Assembly (NCBI GenBank): GCA_047633175.1
Contig: JBLIEQ010000003.1
Span: 62,001-126,000 of the forward strand
DNA length: 64,000 nt
Direction: 5' to 3'
Origin: Motiliproteus sp047633175
GTDB taxonomy: Bacteria; Pseudomonadota; Gammaproteobacteria; Pseudomonadales; Balneatricaceae
Shown: positions 1 to 7,892 of the stretch, in pieces
How the letters are laid out: each line of letters opens with the position of its first letter
Numbering within the stretch: the first letter of the stretch is position 1
Position numbers and translations under genes: made by a program
Notes under the pieces: model-generated
Seen by the model: only the letters and a program-made list of their open reading frames with translations
Told to the model about the DNA's origin: nothing
Database searches by the model: none

Positions 1-194
1 GAGGTGCCACGAAACAGCTCGATATACGTCACAGCCACGCCACTAACGATACGGCTGTGCGACAGCCTCATCAGGCCCGTCGTCACCGCAATAGAAATCG
101 CGAGCAGCGCGGCAAGCAGGGTCTGCAGCGCGGTGATCAGGGTGCCATCGAGAAATCGCGGGGCGTACTCGACGATAAAATCAAAATATGACAT
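1..194 (-). CDS. ehuC: Ectoine/hydroxyectoine ABC transporter permease, N-terminal part (EhuC-like)
   Basis: Only the first 64 or so codons are inside the window; the gene runs off the left edge. It starts at the ATG at 194-192 and reads MSYFDFIVEYAPRFLDGTL..., followed by a hydrophobic segment (LITALQTLLAALLAISIAV) typical of the first membrane helix of polar amino acid-type (HisM/EhuC/EhuD) permeases. It lies 94 bp downstream of ehuB on the same strand, the usual binding protein-permease order. The family forms the inner-membrane channel of an ectoine importer. The substrate is inferred from the neighbouring EhuB; from this fragment alone it could be any polar amino acid permease. Confidence 0.75.
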   Translation of the reverse strand, partial: MSYFDFIVEYAPRFLDGTLITALQTLLAALLAISIAVTTGLMRLSHSRIVSGVAVTYIELFRGT

Positions 195-242
195 CTGTTT
201 CGTTCCTGATAGAGACGAGAAGAAACTCGATCACTTTTGTCA

Positions 243-273
243 GAGGCGGGCGCCAGGGAGGCCCGCCCGCCTC
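243..273 (-). other. Intercistronic GC-rich stem-loop between ehuB and ehuC
   Basis: A 9-bp perfect inverted repeat (GAGGCGGGC at 243-251, GCCCGCCTC at 265-273) with a 13-nt loop lies just after the ehuB stop. There is no following T-run on the minus strand, so it is not a classic terminator. In ABC operons such hairpins often protect the 3' end of the binding-protein message so that it is made in excess over the permease; that role is an inference here. Confidence 0.55.
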
Positions 274-288
274 AGGATCAAACAGTTA

Positions 289-1131
289 TCAACGGTTGTT
301 GCAAACCCACTCGGTACTGACGTCACCGGGCAGCTGCGACTCTGTGTAGCCATACTCCGCCACGGAGGCGAGCATCTCTTCCGAGCCCATATAGCTTTTC
401 TGCGCCTCGTTGAACGTCGTCAGGAAGTCCTGGTCTTCGTCACGAAAAGCCATACCGACATAATTTAACGTCCATGCCGGTAGCGCGGCAGGATCCGTCA
501 CTTCCACGGCGCCACCTGACTTCTGGGCAATATTTAGTGCTGTAAAATAGGTCATCGCTCCGGCATCTGCCCGGCCCGCCTTGACGGCGGCCAGAATTTC
601 GGTTGGTCCCGGAACCTGCATGACCTGATTATCGGGCACTCCCTCTTTTTTAGCGGACTTGATCGAGTTGTATCCGGCACCTGTCGCCATGACCGCATCC
701 ATTTTTTTGATATCCTGGTAGTCCTGAATACCCTTGGGATTACCCTTGGCAACGATGAAAGCATCGCCGAACTTCCCTATAGGATCAGAGAACAACACGT
801 TCTCGCAACGTTTCTCCAAGATGTACATGCCACCGGTGATGATATCGAAGCGCTTCGCCTTAAGACCCGGAATCAATCCACCCCATTCGGTCACTACCGG
901 CTCGATGTTCTCATAACCCATCGCATTAAGGACGCCGATAACATGAGCATTGGCGAACCCAAGCGGCTCATTCCCCTCACCCGGATAGGCCCAGGGCACC
1001 TCGTTGGCGAAGCCAATACGGATGGTCTTATCGTTGTCGATTCGATCCAGAAGAGATCCGGCGGACACAGCGGTCACACCCAGACTCAGGGTAACGAGAG
1101 TAACGAGGCTCTTTAAAAACGTAGCTTTCAT
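289..1131 (-). CDS. ehuB: Ectoine/hydroxyectoine ABC transporter substrate-binding protein
   Basis: A 280-residue periplasmic solute-binding protein of the SBP_bac_3 family. Residues 1-24 form a signal peptide (basic MKATFLK, hydrophobic core, VSA cleavage site). The mature part carries the EhuB hallmarks: RIGFANEVPWAYPG near the N-terminus, TEWGGLIPGLKAKRFDIITG, and MYILEKRCENVLFSDPI. Length matches characterised EhuB proteins. It is the first gene of a minus-strand operon continuing into ehuC. A strong -35 (TTGACT at 1226-1221) with a poor -10 lies upstream, overlapped by the operator described separately. It probably captures ectoine or hydroxyectoine as compatible solute or nutrient. Ectoine-specificity is a family inference; a related polar amino acid binder cannot be fully excluded. 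Confidence 0.88.
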   Translation of the reverse strand: MKATFLKSLVTLVTLSLGVTAVSAGSLLDRIDNDKTIRIGFANEVPWAYPGEGNEPLGFANAHVIGVLNAMGYENIEPVVTEWGGLIPGLKAKRFDIITGGMYILEKRCENVLFSDPIGKFGDAFIVAKGNPKGIQDYQDIKKMDAVMATGAGYNSIKSAKKEGVPDNQVMQVPGPTEILAAVKAGRADAGAMTYFTALNIAQKSGGAVEVTDPAALPAWTLNYVGMAFRDEDQDFLTTFNEAQKSYMGSEEMLASVAEYGYTESQLPGDVSTEWVCNNR

Positions 1132-1188
1132 CTGCTTCTCCGAATTTATTGTTGTTCTGGCCTGAAGGCCAATCGCTCAGGATAAGTG

Positions 1189-1287
1189 TGTTGTACACAT
1201 TAGCGATGAATAGTCGCACGAGTCAACCCTGTTTACGCTATATTGGAGCGCGCTAGTTGACGAAAAAGCCCTATGATGTGTACAACA
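1189..1287. promoter_or_regulatory. Divergent ehuB / gntR control region with mirrored operator pair
   Basis: Two copies of one 12-bp site in opposite orientation: TGTTGTACACAT at 1189-1200 and ATGTGTACAACA at 1276-1287, exact reverse complements, centres 87 bp apart. Each contains the TGTACA core expected for a FadR/FCD-type GntR dimer. The left copy overlaps the likely -10 of ehuB (-35 TTGACT on the minus strand at 1226-1221, spacer 17-18). The right copy sits upstream of the gntR-family gene, near a weak TTGACG at 1257-1262. The arrangement fits one repressor controlling both directions, possibly with DNA looping. Confidence 0.7.
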
Positions 1288-1407
1288 GCAGGAAGCAGAG
1301 CCAATGAAACAAAGGTTAGAATGAAGTTGCGCTGCCGCAAGCAGCTGCTTCGGGCTATACTCCTCATCCCAACAAATGGGGCGAACTAATGACAGGGCAC
1401 CCGAACA

Positions 1408-2094
1408 ATGGGCGGATCTAAGCAACCCAAGAATAGCCAAGAGCAGAGCAACAGCGCGCACACCCGCTTCCAGCGACTGCTCGATACATTGCGCACCCGG
1501 ATCTGTCTGCTCGACTACCCCCCCGGGACGCGCCTGAGCGAGGAGGCCCTGGCCGAAGAGTTCGGCGTAAGCCGCACGCCGCTGCGCCGCGTACTGGCGC
1601 ATCTGGCAGCGGAGGGGCTGGTCAAGGTGACCCACGGCGTCGGCACCCTCGTCACCGATATCGATTTCGACCAGCTCTCTCAGGTGTATCAACTCAGGAT
1701 GGAGCTGGCGGAATTGATCGGCAAGATCTCGCCGGCGCCCCCGAGCGAAAAGACCATCGAGCAGCTTCGCTCACTGCTCGCCCGCAGCCGGGAACTTCAG
1801 CACATGCCCGACTCCCGTGCATTCGCCCGACTCAACATAGACTTCTTCCAGGTACTCACACGCCTGACGGAGAGTATCCCCCTGCGAGAGATCTCCGAGC
1901 GACTTTACTACCAAACGAGCCGAATCTGGCTGAAGTCCATCTCCCAGATGGACTTGGCCGAAGAGATTGCCATCTTCTCCCGCGAGATTGTGGATGTCCT
2001 GACAGCCGTCGAGATCGGCGACTTGGGGGCGGTCGGGCATATCTGGCGTTCACATATTTCAATGAGCCATACCCGACTGACGAGAAGCCGCTGA
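1408..2094 (+). CDS. GntR family transcriptional regulator, FCD (FadR-type) effector domain
   Basis: A 228-residue cytoplasmic DNA-binding regulator. Residues about 18-80 are a winged helix of the GntR type (PPGTRLSEEALAEEFGVSRT, then PLRRVLAHLAAEGLVKV and GVGTLV). Residues about 90-220 are an all-helical FCD-like ligand domain (LRMELAELIGK..., ARLNIDFFQVL...). It is transcribed away from ehuB, and the shared intergenic region carries two mirrored operators, so it probably controls the ectoine transporter and itself. In many ectoine catabolic loci the regulator is instead the MocR-type EnuR; this protein has no aminotransferase-like domain. Its ligand is unknown from sequence. Confidence 0.85.
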   Translation: MGGSKQPKNSQEQSNSAHTRFQRLLDTLRTRICLLDYPPGTRLSEEALAEEFGVSRTPLRRVLAHLAAEGLVKVTHGVGTLVTDIDFDQLSQVYQLRMELAELIGKISPAPPSEKTIEQLRSLLARSRELQHMPDSRAFARLNIDFFQVLTRLTESIPLREISERLYYQTSRIWLKSISQMDLAEEIAIFSREIVDVLTAVEIGDLGAVGHIWRSHISMSHTRLTRSR

Positions 2095-2106
2095 CGTCGA
2101 CTGCAT

Positions 2107-2219
2107 TTGAAGCCCGCGCTACAGGGACGTAGTTAGGCAGCTGAAGGCTCCTGCAACAGCTGCACTTCCCTGTGGGGCATGCCATCCATGCAGGAGCATT
2201 TAACGGCTGACCCACAAAA
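2107..2219 (-). repeat. Dispersed repeat family B, copy 1
   Basis: Reads, on the minus strand, TTTGTGGGTCAGCCGTTAAA, then a TGCTCCTGCATGGA segment, and ends with a CTGTAGCGCGGGCTTCA-like arm. The same blocks recur at 5573-5785 and 62849-62922. It fills the gap between two converging genes (the GntR-family regulator and nhaD). Confidence 0.75.
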
Positions 2220-2228
2220 GCGCTGCGA

Positions 2229-3584
2229 CTATACGAACAGGTAGAACGCAGCCCCTGACACATAGCCCATCAGGGCCAGTGGCGTCATCACCTTCATGTA
2301 CCAGAAGAAGTTAATCCGCTCCATCCCCATCGCCGCAACGCCCGCAGCCGAGCCGATGATCAGGCAGCTTCCGCCGGTACCGGCAGCGTAGGCCAGGAAC
2401 TCCCACATCCTGTGGTCGGTCGGGTAGATCGACATGTCATACATCCCCATTGCTGCCGCGACCAGGGGGACGTTATCCACCACCGCCGATAGCAGGCCAA
2501 TCAGGAAGATGATCAGATCCATGTTACCCACCGCCTCGTCCAGACCCGCCGCCAGGGATGCCAGCAGACCTGTGGCCTGCAAGGCAGCCACGGCCAGCAG
2601 GATACCGAGGAAGAAGAGTACGCTGGCAGAGTCGATCTTCTTAAGAACAGTCACGATATGCAGACCCGCATCGATCACCTCGTCGCGCTGATGCTTGTGC
2701 ATCCGCTCACTGACAACCCAGAGTACCGACAGACTCAGCAGCATGCCCATAAACGGCGGCAGGTGCGTCACGGTCTTGAAGATGGGCACGAACAGCAAGC
2801 CGGACATGCCGACCCCGAAGATCAGGTTACGCTGAGCGACCGTCACCACGAAGCTGCTGTCGCTTTCCACGCTAGCCGGGGTCTTGATGTGCTGACCGCG
2901 CAGGGTAAAGGAGAGAAAACTCAGAGGTACGAGGATGCAGATCAGACTGGGGATAATCAGGCTATGAATAATATTGGTGGTGGTGATCTGTCCCCCGATC
3001 CAGAGCATGGTGGTGGTGACATCACCGATCGGCGACCAGGCGCCACCGGCATTCGCCGCGATCACGATAATGCCGGCGAAGAACAGACGATCCTTCCTGT
3101 CGGCGATCAGCTTGCGGATCAGCGAGATCATCACGATGGTGGTGGTCAGGTTGTCCAGCGCCGCCGACATAAAGAAGGCGATCAGACCGATAGTCCAGAG
3201 TAGTTTCACCGTACTGGTGGAGTTGATCCGGTCGGTAATAATAGAGAAGCCGCCGTAGGCATCGACCAACTCGACAATCGTCATGGCCCCCAACAGGAAG
3301 AACAGAATACTGGAGATCTCGCCCAGAAATTCCAGCAACTGATGATGACCGACCCAGGTGATGGCCATCTCAGCCGCGGTTTTGCCGCTGTGTTCCTCGG
3401 TAAACCAGCCAGGCAGAGCCGCCAGGTCTACGATGGAGCCGGATGCCAGTATATAGACGGTCCAGCAGAGTACGCCGGTCATCAGGGCGGAGGCGGTTTT
3501 ATCAACGTGAATACTGTGTTCGGTAACGATGGCGATATAGCCAACGACGAACACTAGGCTAATCGCTATAAGAGCTAAAGGCAC
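2229..3584 (-). CDS. nhaD: Sodium/proton antiporter NhaD
   Basis: A 451-residue inner-membrane protein with about a dozen hydrophobic helices, of the ion transporter superfamily NhaD branch. Family motifs include LDNLTTTIVMISLIRKL, GGAWSPIGDVTTTMLW and VVDNVPLVAAAMGMYDM; the Asp residues in these polar helix breaks are the likely ion-binding sites. The start is the GTG at 3584-3582, preceded on the minus strand by AGGAACC, giving MPLALIAISLVF. NhaD expels Na+ (or Li+) in exchange for H+ and is typical of marine and alkaliphilic gammaproteobacteria. Its position beside ectoine uptake suggests a small salt-adaptation neighbourhood, although each gene has its own transcription unit. Confidence 0.92.
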   Translation of the reverse strand: MPLALIAISLVFVVGYIAIVTEHSIHVDKTASALMTGVLCWTVYILASGSIVDLAALPGWFTEEHSGKTAAEMAITWVGHHQLLEFLGEISSILFFLLGAMTIVELVDAYGGFSIITDRINSTSTVKLLWTIGLIAFFMSAALDNLTTTIVMISLIRKLIADRKDRLFFAGIIVIAANAGGAWSPIGDVTTTMLWIGGQITTTNIIHSLIIPSLICILVPLSFLSFTLRGQHIKTPASVESDSSFVVTVAQRNLIFGVGMSGLLFVPIFKTVTHLPPFMGMLLSLSVLWVVSERMHKHQRDEVIDAGLHIVTVLKKIDSASVLFFLGILLAVAALQATGLLASLAAGLDEAVGNMDLIIFLIGLLSAVVDNVPLVAAAMGMYDMSIYPTDHRMWEFLAYAAGTGGSCLIIGSAAGVAAMGMERINFFWYMKVMTPLALMGYVSGAAFYLFV

Positions 3585-3646
3585 GGGCGTGGTTCCTAAT
3601 AAATGATTCAGGTAAGGTGCTATAGCAACAGCGATAGCAAAAAAAC

Positions 3647-3970
3647 TTAACTGAACAGCCCGGGAGGCGCCCTGATAAGGCGGAGGCTAAGACTGTGCCG
3701 CTGCGGTCGAGCAGCCGTTTTCTGCTGTGCCATAGCGGCAACTAAAGGTGGGCGTGCGGGGATCACAGGAGCGAGTAAAAGCCTATCCGGATCCTCTTCG
3801 ATGCCAGCTGATATCAGACCAGAATCGACCCCGGTGGCCGCAAAGCCGATAGTGCCGCTGCCTCCCTGCAGCAGGCACGCACTGGTTATCAGCGCCAGCA
3901 ACAGATACATAGATGCCAAGTTGAGGCGATTACGCACTGAAGCAGTGTTATGGCGATCCGGAATTATCAT
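3647..3970 (-). CDS. Possible small exported protein (hypothetical)
   Basis: A 107-codon open frame reading MIIPDRHNTASVRNRLNLAS..., with one hydrophobic stretch (MYLLLALITSACLLQGG) that resembles a signal peptide with a weak lipobox (TSAC). The rest is proline- and arginine-rich with no recognisable domain. An opposite-strand frame of similar length (3801-4079) overlaps it and looks worse. It lies 60 bp upstream of nhaD on the same strand. No family was recognised. It may be a small lipoprotein or a chance frame in a decaying region. Confidence 0.3.
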   Translation of the reverse strand: MIIPDRHNTASVRNRLNLASMYLLLALITSACLLQGGSGTIGFAATGVDSGLISAGIEEDPDRLLLAPVIPARPPLVAAMAQQKTAARPQRHSLSLRLIRAPPGLFS

Positions 3971-4778
3971 CTATGTTCTCTATAAGCCAACCGGCATACA
4001 TCTCTTGTGCCCTTTGTTGGACGGCGAAATAATTGCCCCGCCATCATCCCAACAAAAAGCCGACAAATTATACGCTTAACAAAGCCAATCTACAGCCCGT
4101 CGTTATTCATAAACGTGACCGGGCCTCCTGCACTGGCCAACCGCTAGGTGATCAGACAGATAGTACGTAGCTGCTCCGCGCGACGCCATGCGACTCTGGG
4201 CTTATACCACCGATAAAGGCGATGCCTGAGTGAGAGGTACTAGGACTGACGACCGCTGAGGTCGCACTGATTTTTTTGGAGGGATCGCAATCCACCTACC
4301 CCTCAATTAGAGAGGCACATCATCAGACATACTATGACGCAATATTTGACAGCATCTCGACATATGGCTAAATCAGACCTTTAGCTAGGCTAAAGCCAGT
4401 GCATCATAAAGCCGCATTAAAATCAGAAAATTGATTGGTTTTATGGCTCTCCATTGAACCTTAGAAGCAGGCGAGGACCCTGGGTAGAGACAGGACTCGA
4501 CAGCGCCGAAAATGCGAAAATGCGAAAATCGGCCCTTAAATCGCCAGGGCTTGAGCGTCAATATTTTAAAGATCCGATATGCGAGAACTCTATCAGCTTG
4601 AAGGCTCAATAATTGCGGTCATGACATCGGGAAGCTGCGCCCTATCCAAAACAGTTGTCGTTGACAGGGACTGGGCGAGCCAATAACTCGGGTTAGTTTA
4701 CATTGATCGGACGCGTTAGAAATCTCCGGCAAATTTTCATGTTTCTTATAGCTCAGGGTCAGCTCCTAATAAACATAA
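3971..4778. other. Long non-coding stretch, probably decayed sequence
   Basis: About 800 bases without a convincing gene. A 74-codon minus-strand frame (4385-4609) has no recognisable features. The stretch contains a small palindrome CTTTAGCTAGGCTAAAG at 4379-4395 and a short octamer repeat at 4508-4529. Its right end runs into the broken diguanylate cyclase, so part of it may once have encoded that protein's missing N-terminal domains, but I could not recover a reading frame. Confidence 0.5.
4508..4529 (+). repeat. Short octamer tandem repeat GAAAATGC x2.75
   Basis: Two complete copies of GAAAATGC (4508-4515, 4516-4523) followed by GAAAAT. It lies in non-coding sequence upstream of the diguanylate cyclase remnant. 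It is one of several 7-12 bp tandem repeats in this window. Confidence 0.8.
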
Positions 4779-5541
4779 AACCGGACAGATAGCCTACGAC
4801 AAATTGATGTGGATATAGTTCTCCGGACATTTACATGCCTGAATGTGATGGCATGGAGCTAAGCAAGATCATCCGCCAGATTGGGGCCTATATCAGCGTA
4901 CCTATCGTATTTTTATCCTCTGAAGAGGATCAGGAAAAGCAGTTACTGGCCATGAGTCTGGACGGAGATGACTTTCTATCCAAACCTATCAAACCCTGGC
5001 ACCTGGTCTCGGCGGTGGCAAGCAGAGCCAAGCGTGCACGCACGATGCGTGCTTTAGCTGAAAAAGATAGTCTGACTGGGCTGTTCAACCATACTAAGAT
5101 CAAAGAGCGTCTTCAAGCCGAGTTGTCCAGGGCCAAGCGTAATCACGAACCCTTAGCCTATGCCATGCTGGATATCGATAATTTTAAGCATGTGAATGAT
5201 ACCTATGGGCACCCTGCCGGTGACAGGGTCCTCAAGAGTATTGCCATTATGCTCAAACAACGCCTACGTAAGTATGACGTTATTGGCTGCTATGGCGGCG
5301 AGGAATTTGTGGTGATTCTCCCAACACAGATTTGACGACAGCAAAAATTATTATGGATAATTTACGCATCAGCTTAAGTAAAATAAATCATAACAACGAT
5401 GGACGTGTTTTTAACTATAGCTTTAGCTGTGGCATCGCTTCATTTCCTAAATTAAGCAATGCTACCACCTTAAATGAAGAAGCTGATAAAGCCCTGTTCA
5501 GAGCCAAGAAAGACGGCCGCAACCAGGTTTGTTGTGCTTAG
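4779..5541 (+). pseudogene. Response regulator-diguanylate cyclase (GGDEF) remnant, frameshifted
   Basis: Fragments of a receiver-GGDEF protein in three frames. Frame 1 (about 4779-4823) reads IDVDIVL; frame 2 (from about 4826) reads DIYMPECDGMELSKIIRQ, PIVFLSSEEDQEK, DDFLSKPI, DSLTGLFNHTKI, DIDNFKHVNDTYGHPAGD, then RKYD and GGEEF; frame 3 (5332-5541) supplies the C-terminus (YSFSCGIASFP, ADKALFRAKKDGRNQ). A one-base loss near 4824 (VL-LD) and another near 5313 (ILP-NTD) restore one continuous frame. The inhibitory RxxD motif five residues before GGEEF and the phospho-acceptor Asp of DIYMP are preserved, so decay is recent. An in-frame stop lies at about 4776, so anything upstream is lost. 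The intact form would synthesise cyclic di-GMP. Confidence 0.85.
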
Positions 5542-5572
5542 TGTTACCTATACAATCTCACTATTGCCCCTG

Positions 5573-5785
5573 TTTTGTGGGTCAGCCGTTAAATGCTCCT
5601 GCATGGACGGCACGCCCCACAAGGACGTGTCTATCTATGAAGGGTAATGCAGCTGTTGCAGACAAATCGGCAGGATAGCCGGTTTGCACAACCGCAGGTT
5701 GCCCGGAGGGTGAGACACTCAAGATGTGCAGAGTGAATCCGAAGCTGCCTAACTACGACCCTGTAGCGAGGGCTTCAGCCTGACG
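5573..5785 (+). repeat. Dispersed repeat family B, copy 2 (longest)
   Basis: Begins TTTTGTGGGTCAGCCGTTAA, continues through GCTCCTGCATGGACGGCACG and CCCCACAAGGACGTG, and ends CTGTAGCGAGGGCTTCAGCC. Both arms match copy 1 (2107-2219, opposite orientation) and copy 3 (62849-62922). The inner part (5640-5745) is specific to this copy. No protein is encoded. Confidence 0.75.
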
Positions 5786-6091
5786 ATAGCCATTCCTTCC
5801 TAGTACTGTCGGACTAAAAGGCGTGTCGCTATTACAGGAGCCTACAGCTGCCTGCCTGCAGGCGATCTTTTGACATGTACTCCTTTACTCCCTGCTCCCT
5901 ACTTTCGCCTCGGCCCCCCTCCGAGAGCCCCCACCCCGTCTCGACGTGCCGCAACGCCAAGGACACTGACCACCTACCTCTCTCTTTAAGCGTGCCTTAA
6001 GAGTCTTTCTATACCCTGCAGTTTATCAACAGGGACTGTCTGAACCCGTTGGCCTCATGTTTTTCAGAAAGGAATAGGGATAGGAATAACC
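5786..6091. repeat. Repeat fragments and leader of eptA
   Basis: Holds a truncated family A core (GTCGGACTAAAAG at 5808-5820) and the 16-nt block CAGGCGATCTTTTGAC at 5859-5874, which recurs exactly at 44539-44554. The remainder is non-coding leader. The eptA ribosome binding site is AGGAATAACC just before the ATG at 6092. Confidence 0.6.
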
Positions 6092-7762
6092 ATGTACATA
6101 TTTGTGAATCCAAGGCATAAAGATGCCCGCTTAAGCAGCACCACCTTAGCGCTCATATTAGCCCTGTACTTCTTCTTCGTTATCAATATCCCGATCATCA
6201 TCAAGCTGATTGGCATTTTGCGACTCAACGAAGAGCTGCACTGGGGATTCGCGATCTCCCTGCCGATCTTTTTTATCGCGGTCTTCAATCTGCTGTTCAA
6301 CCTGTTTACCCTCAAGTATGTGGCTAAACCTTTCTTTATCGTGCTGTTACTCATCTCCAGCTGTGTGAGCTATGTGAGCTACAGCTACGGTATTTTCATC
6401 GATTCTGACATGGTCAGAAACATCGTCGACAGCCACTACGGCGAAGCGGTGTCCTACCTCAACAGCAGCGCCTTGGTCTGGGTTCTGCTGATGGGTGGCA
6501 TCCCTGCACTACTCGTCTACAAGGCGCCGCTCAAATTTCACAGTTTACCCAAGGAACTGCTGTATAAGGGTGGTTCTATTGCGCTGTCTATCCTGGTGGT
6601 CGGCGCTATCGCAGGGCTGTATTACAAAGATTATGCGGCGGTAGGACGCAATAACAGCTATCTCAATAAGATGATTATTCCCACCCATTACACCTACAGC
6701 ATCGGCAAGTTCATCAACTATAACTACATCAAACCCCTGCCCCCTTATCAGCAACTGGGGGTCGGCGCTCACCTGGCCACAACAAAGAGCACATCACAGA
6801 GCGCAACACAGAGTGGCAGGCCGAACCTGCTGGTGATGGTAATCGGTGAAACGGCGCGCGGAATGAACTTCGGGCTCAACGGCTATGACCGTGACACCAA
6901 CGCTTTTACCAGAGAGCAGGGCGTCACTTCATTTAAAGATGTCAGCTCCTGTGGAACGGCGACCGCAGTCTCCCTGCCCTGCATGTTTTCGCGCTTCGGG
7001 CGCCTGAGTTTTGATAAGCGCAGCGCCCACAATCAAGACAACCTGATGGACGTACTCCAATATGCGGGCCTCAACACCCTGTGGCTGGAAAATGACGGTG
7101 GCTGCAAGGGGGTCTGCGATCGGATCAGCACCCTGGAGTTCAGTCCCGAGGACAGGAGCGCTTGGTGTGATGGGGAGTACTGTAAAGATGAGGTGTTATT
7201 AGAAAATTTCCAGCAAGCGCTGGACCGGCTTAAAGAGAAGCGCCAGGACAGCGTGCTGGTGCTGCACCTCGTTGGCAGCCATGGACCCACCTACTATCAA
7301 CGCTATCCCGAAAACTTCAGCCACTTCGAGCCTGATTGCGCCAGGAGCGATATTCAAAACTGCAGCCAGGCGGAGATCGTCAACTCCTATGACAATACGA
7401 TCTATCACGACGATTTTATCCTGAGTAAGGTCATCGAGACCCTGTCAGCCAATAGCGCCGACTGGCGCAGCGGCATGCTATATATATCCGATCATGGGGA
7501 ATCCTTAGGCGAGAACGGTCTCTATCTGCATGGCATGCCCTACAACATGGCGCCGAAGGAGCAGACCCAGGTCCCGTTACTGACCTGGTTTTCGCCAGCG
7601 CTGCAGAGCCAAAAACAACTAGATCCGGACTGCCTTAAGCACCGCGCCAATAATGAAGCCTTCTCTCAAGACAACCTTTTCGACTCCATCCTCGGGTTGA
7701 TGGATGTGCGCACCCCGCTCTACCAGCAGAGGTTGGATATTTTCAGCCCCTGCCGCAGCTAA
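6092..7762 (+). CDS. eptA: Lipid A phosphoethanolamine transferase
   Basis: A 556-residue inner-membrane enzyme with a periplasmic sulfatase-fold domain. Five membrane helices occupy about residues 17-180. The catalytic domain begins near residue 243: VMVIGETARGMNFGLNGYDR holds the metal ligand Glu253, SCGTATAVSLPCMFSRFG holds the nucleophile Thr289, and ISDHGESLGENGLYLHG holds later zinc ligands. HLVGSHGPTYYQRYPE is the conserved substrate loop. Several paired cysteines match the disulfides of this family. The enzyme moves phosphoethanolamine from phosphatidylethanolamine to lipid A, lowering negative charge and polymyxin binding. No two-component system accompanies it; repeat elements lie on both sides. 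Within the family, EptA-like is the best fit; the exact acceptor is inferred. Confidence 0.93.
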   Translation: MYIFVNPRHKDARLSSTTLALILALYFFFVINIPIIIKLIGILRLNEELHWGFAISLPIFFIAVFNLLFNLFTLKYVAKPFFIVLLLISSCVSYVSYSYGIFIDSDMVRNIVDSHYGEAVSYLNSSALVWVLLMGGIPALLVYKAPLKFHSLPKELLYKGGSIALSILVVGAIAGLYYKDYAAVGRNNSYLNKMIIPTHYTYSIGKFINYNYIKPLPPYQQLGVGAHLATTKSTSQSATQSGRPNLLVMVIGETARGMNFGLNGYDRDTNAFTREQGVTSFKDVSSCGTATAVSLPCMFSRFGRLSFDKRSAHNQDNLMDVLQYAGLNTLWLENDGGCKGVCDRISTLEFSPEDRSAWCDGEYCKDEVLLENFQQALDRLKEKRQDSVLVLHLVGSHGPTYYQRYPENFSHFEPDCARSDIQNCSQAEIVNSYDNTIYHDDFILSKVIETLSANSADWRSGMLYISDHGESLGENGLYLHGMPYNMAPKEQTQVPLLTWFSPALQSQKQLDPDCLKHRANNEAFSQDNLFDSILGLMDVRTPLYQQRLDIFSPCRS

Positions 7763-7795
7763 TAAAGGTAAGGCTATGTACTATTTTGTGGGCTG

Positions 7796-7884
7796 GGCTT
7801 GTAGGCCGGACTTTAGTCCGACAATCACTAGCACCTGCCAGCATTGTCGGACTACTTTCTACCCACAAATCGCCGACCCACAAT
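7796..7884 (+). repeat. Dispersed repeat family A, copy 1
   Basis: Contains the palindromic core CGGACTTTAGTCCG (7807-7820), a spacer, GCATTGTCGGACTACTTTCT, and the tail CGCCGACCCACAA. Copy 2 at 32897-32991 has the same order of blocks. It lies between the converging eptA and trpE genes and could form a strong hairpin on either strand. Confidence 0.85.
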
Positions 7885-7892
7885 ATAGAGGG

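Noticed and set aside
3801..4079. Plus-strand 92-codon frame
   Set aside because: No ribosome binding site, no family, and it overlaps a slightly better minus-strand frame; neither is strong.
4385..4609. Minus-strand 74-codon frame in the decayed stretch
   Set aside because: No recognisable features and poor initiation context.
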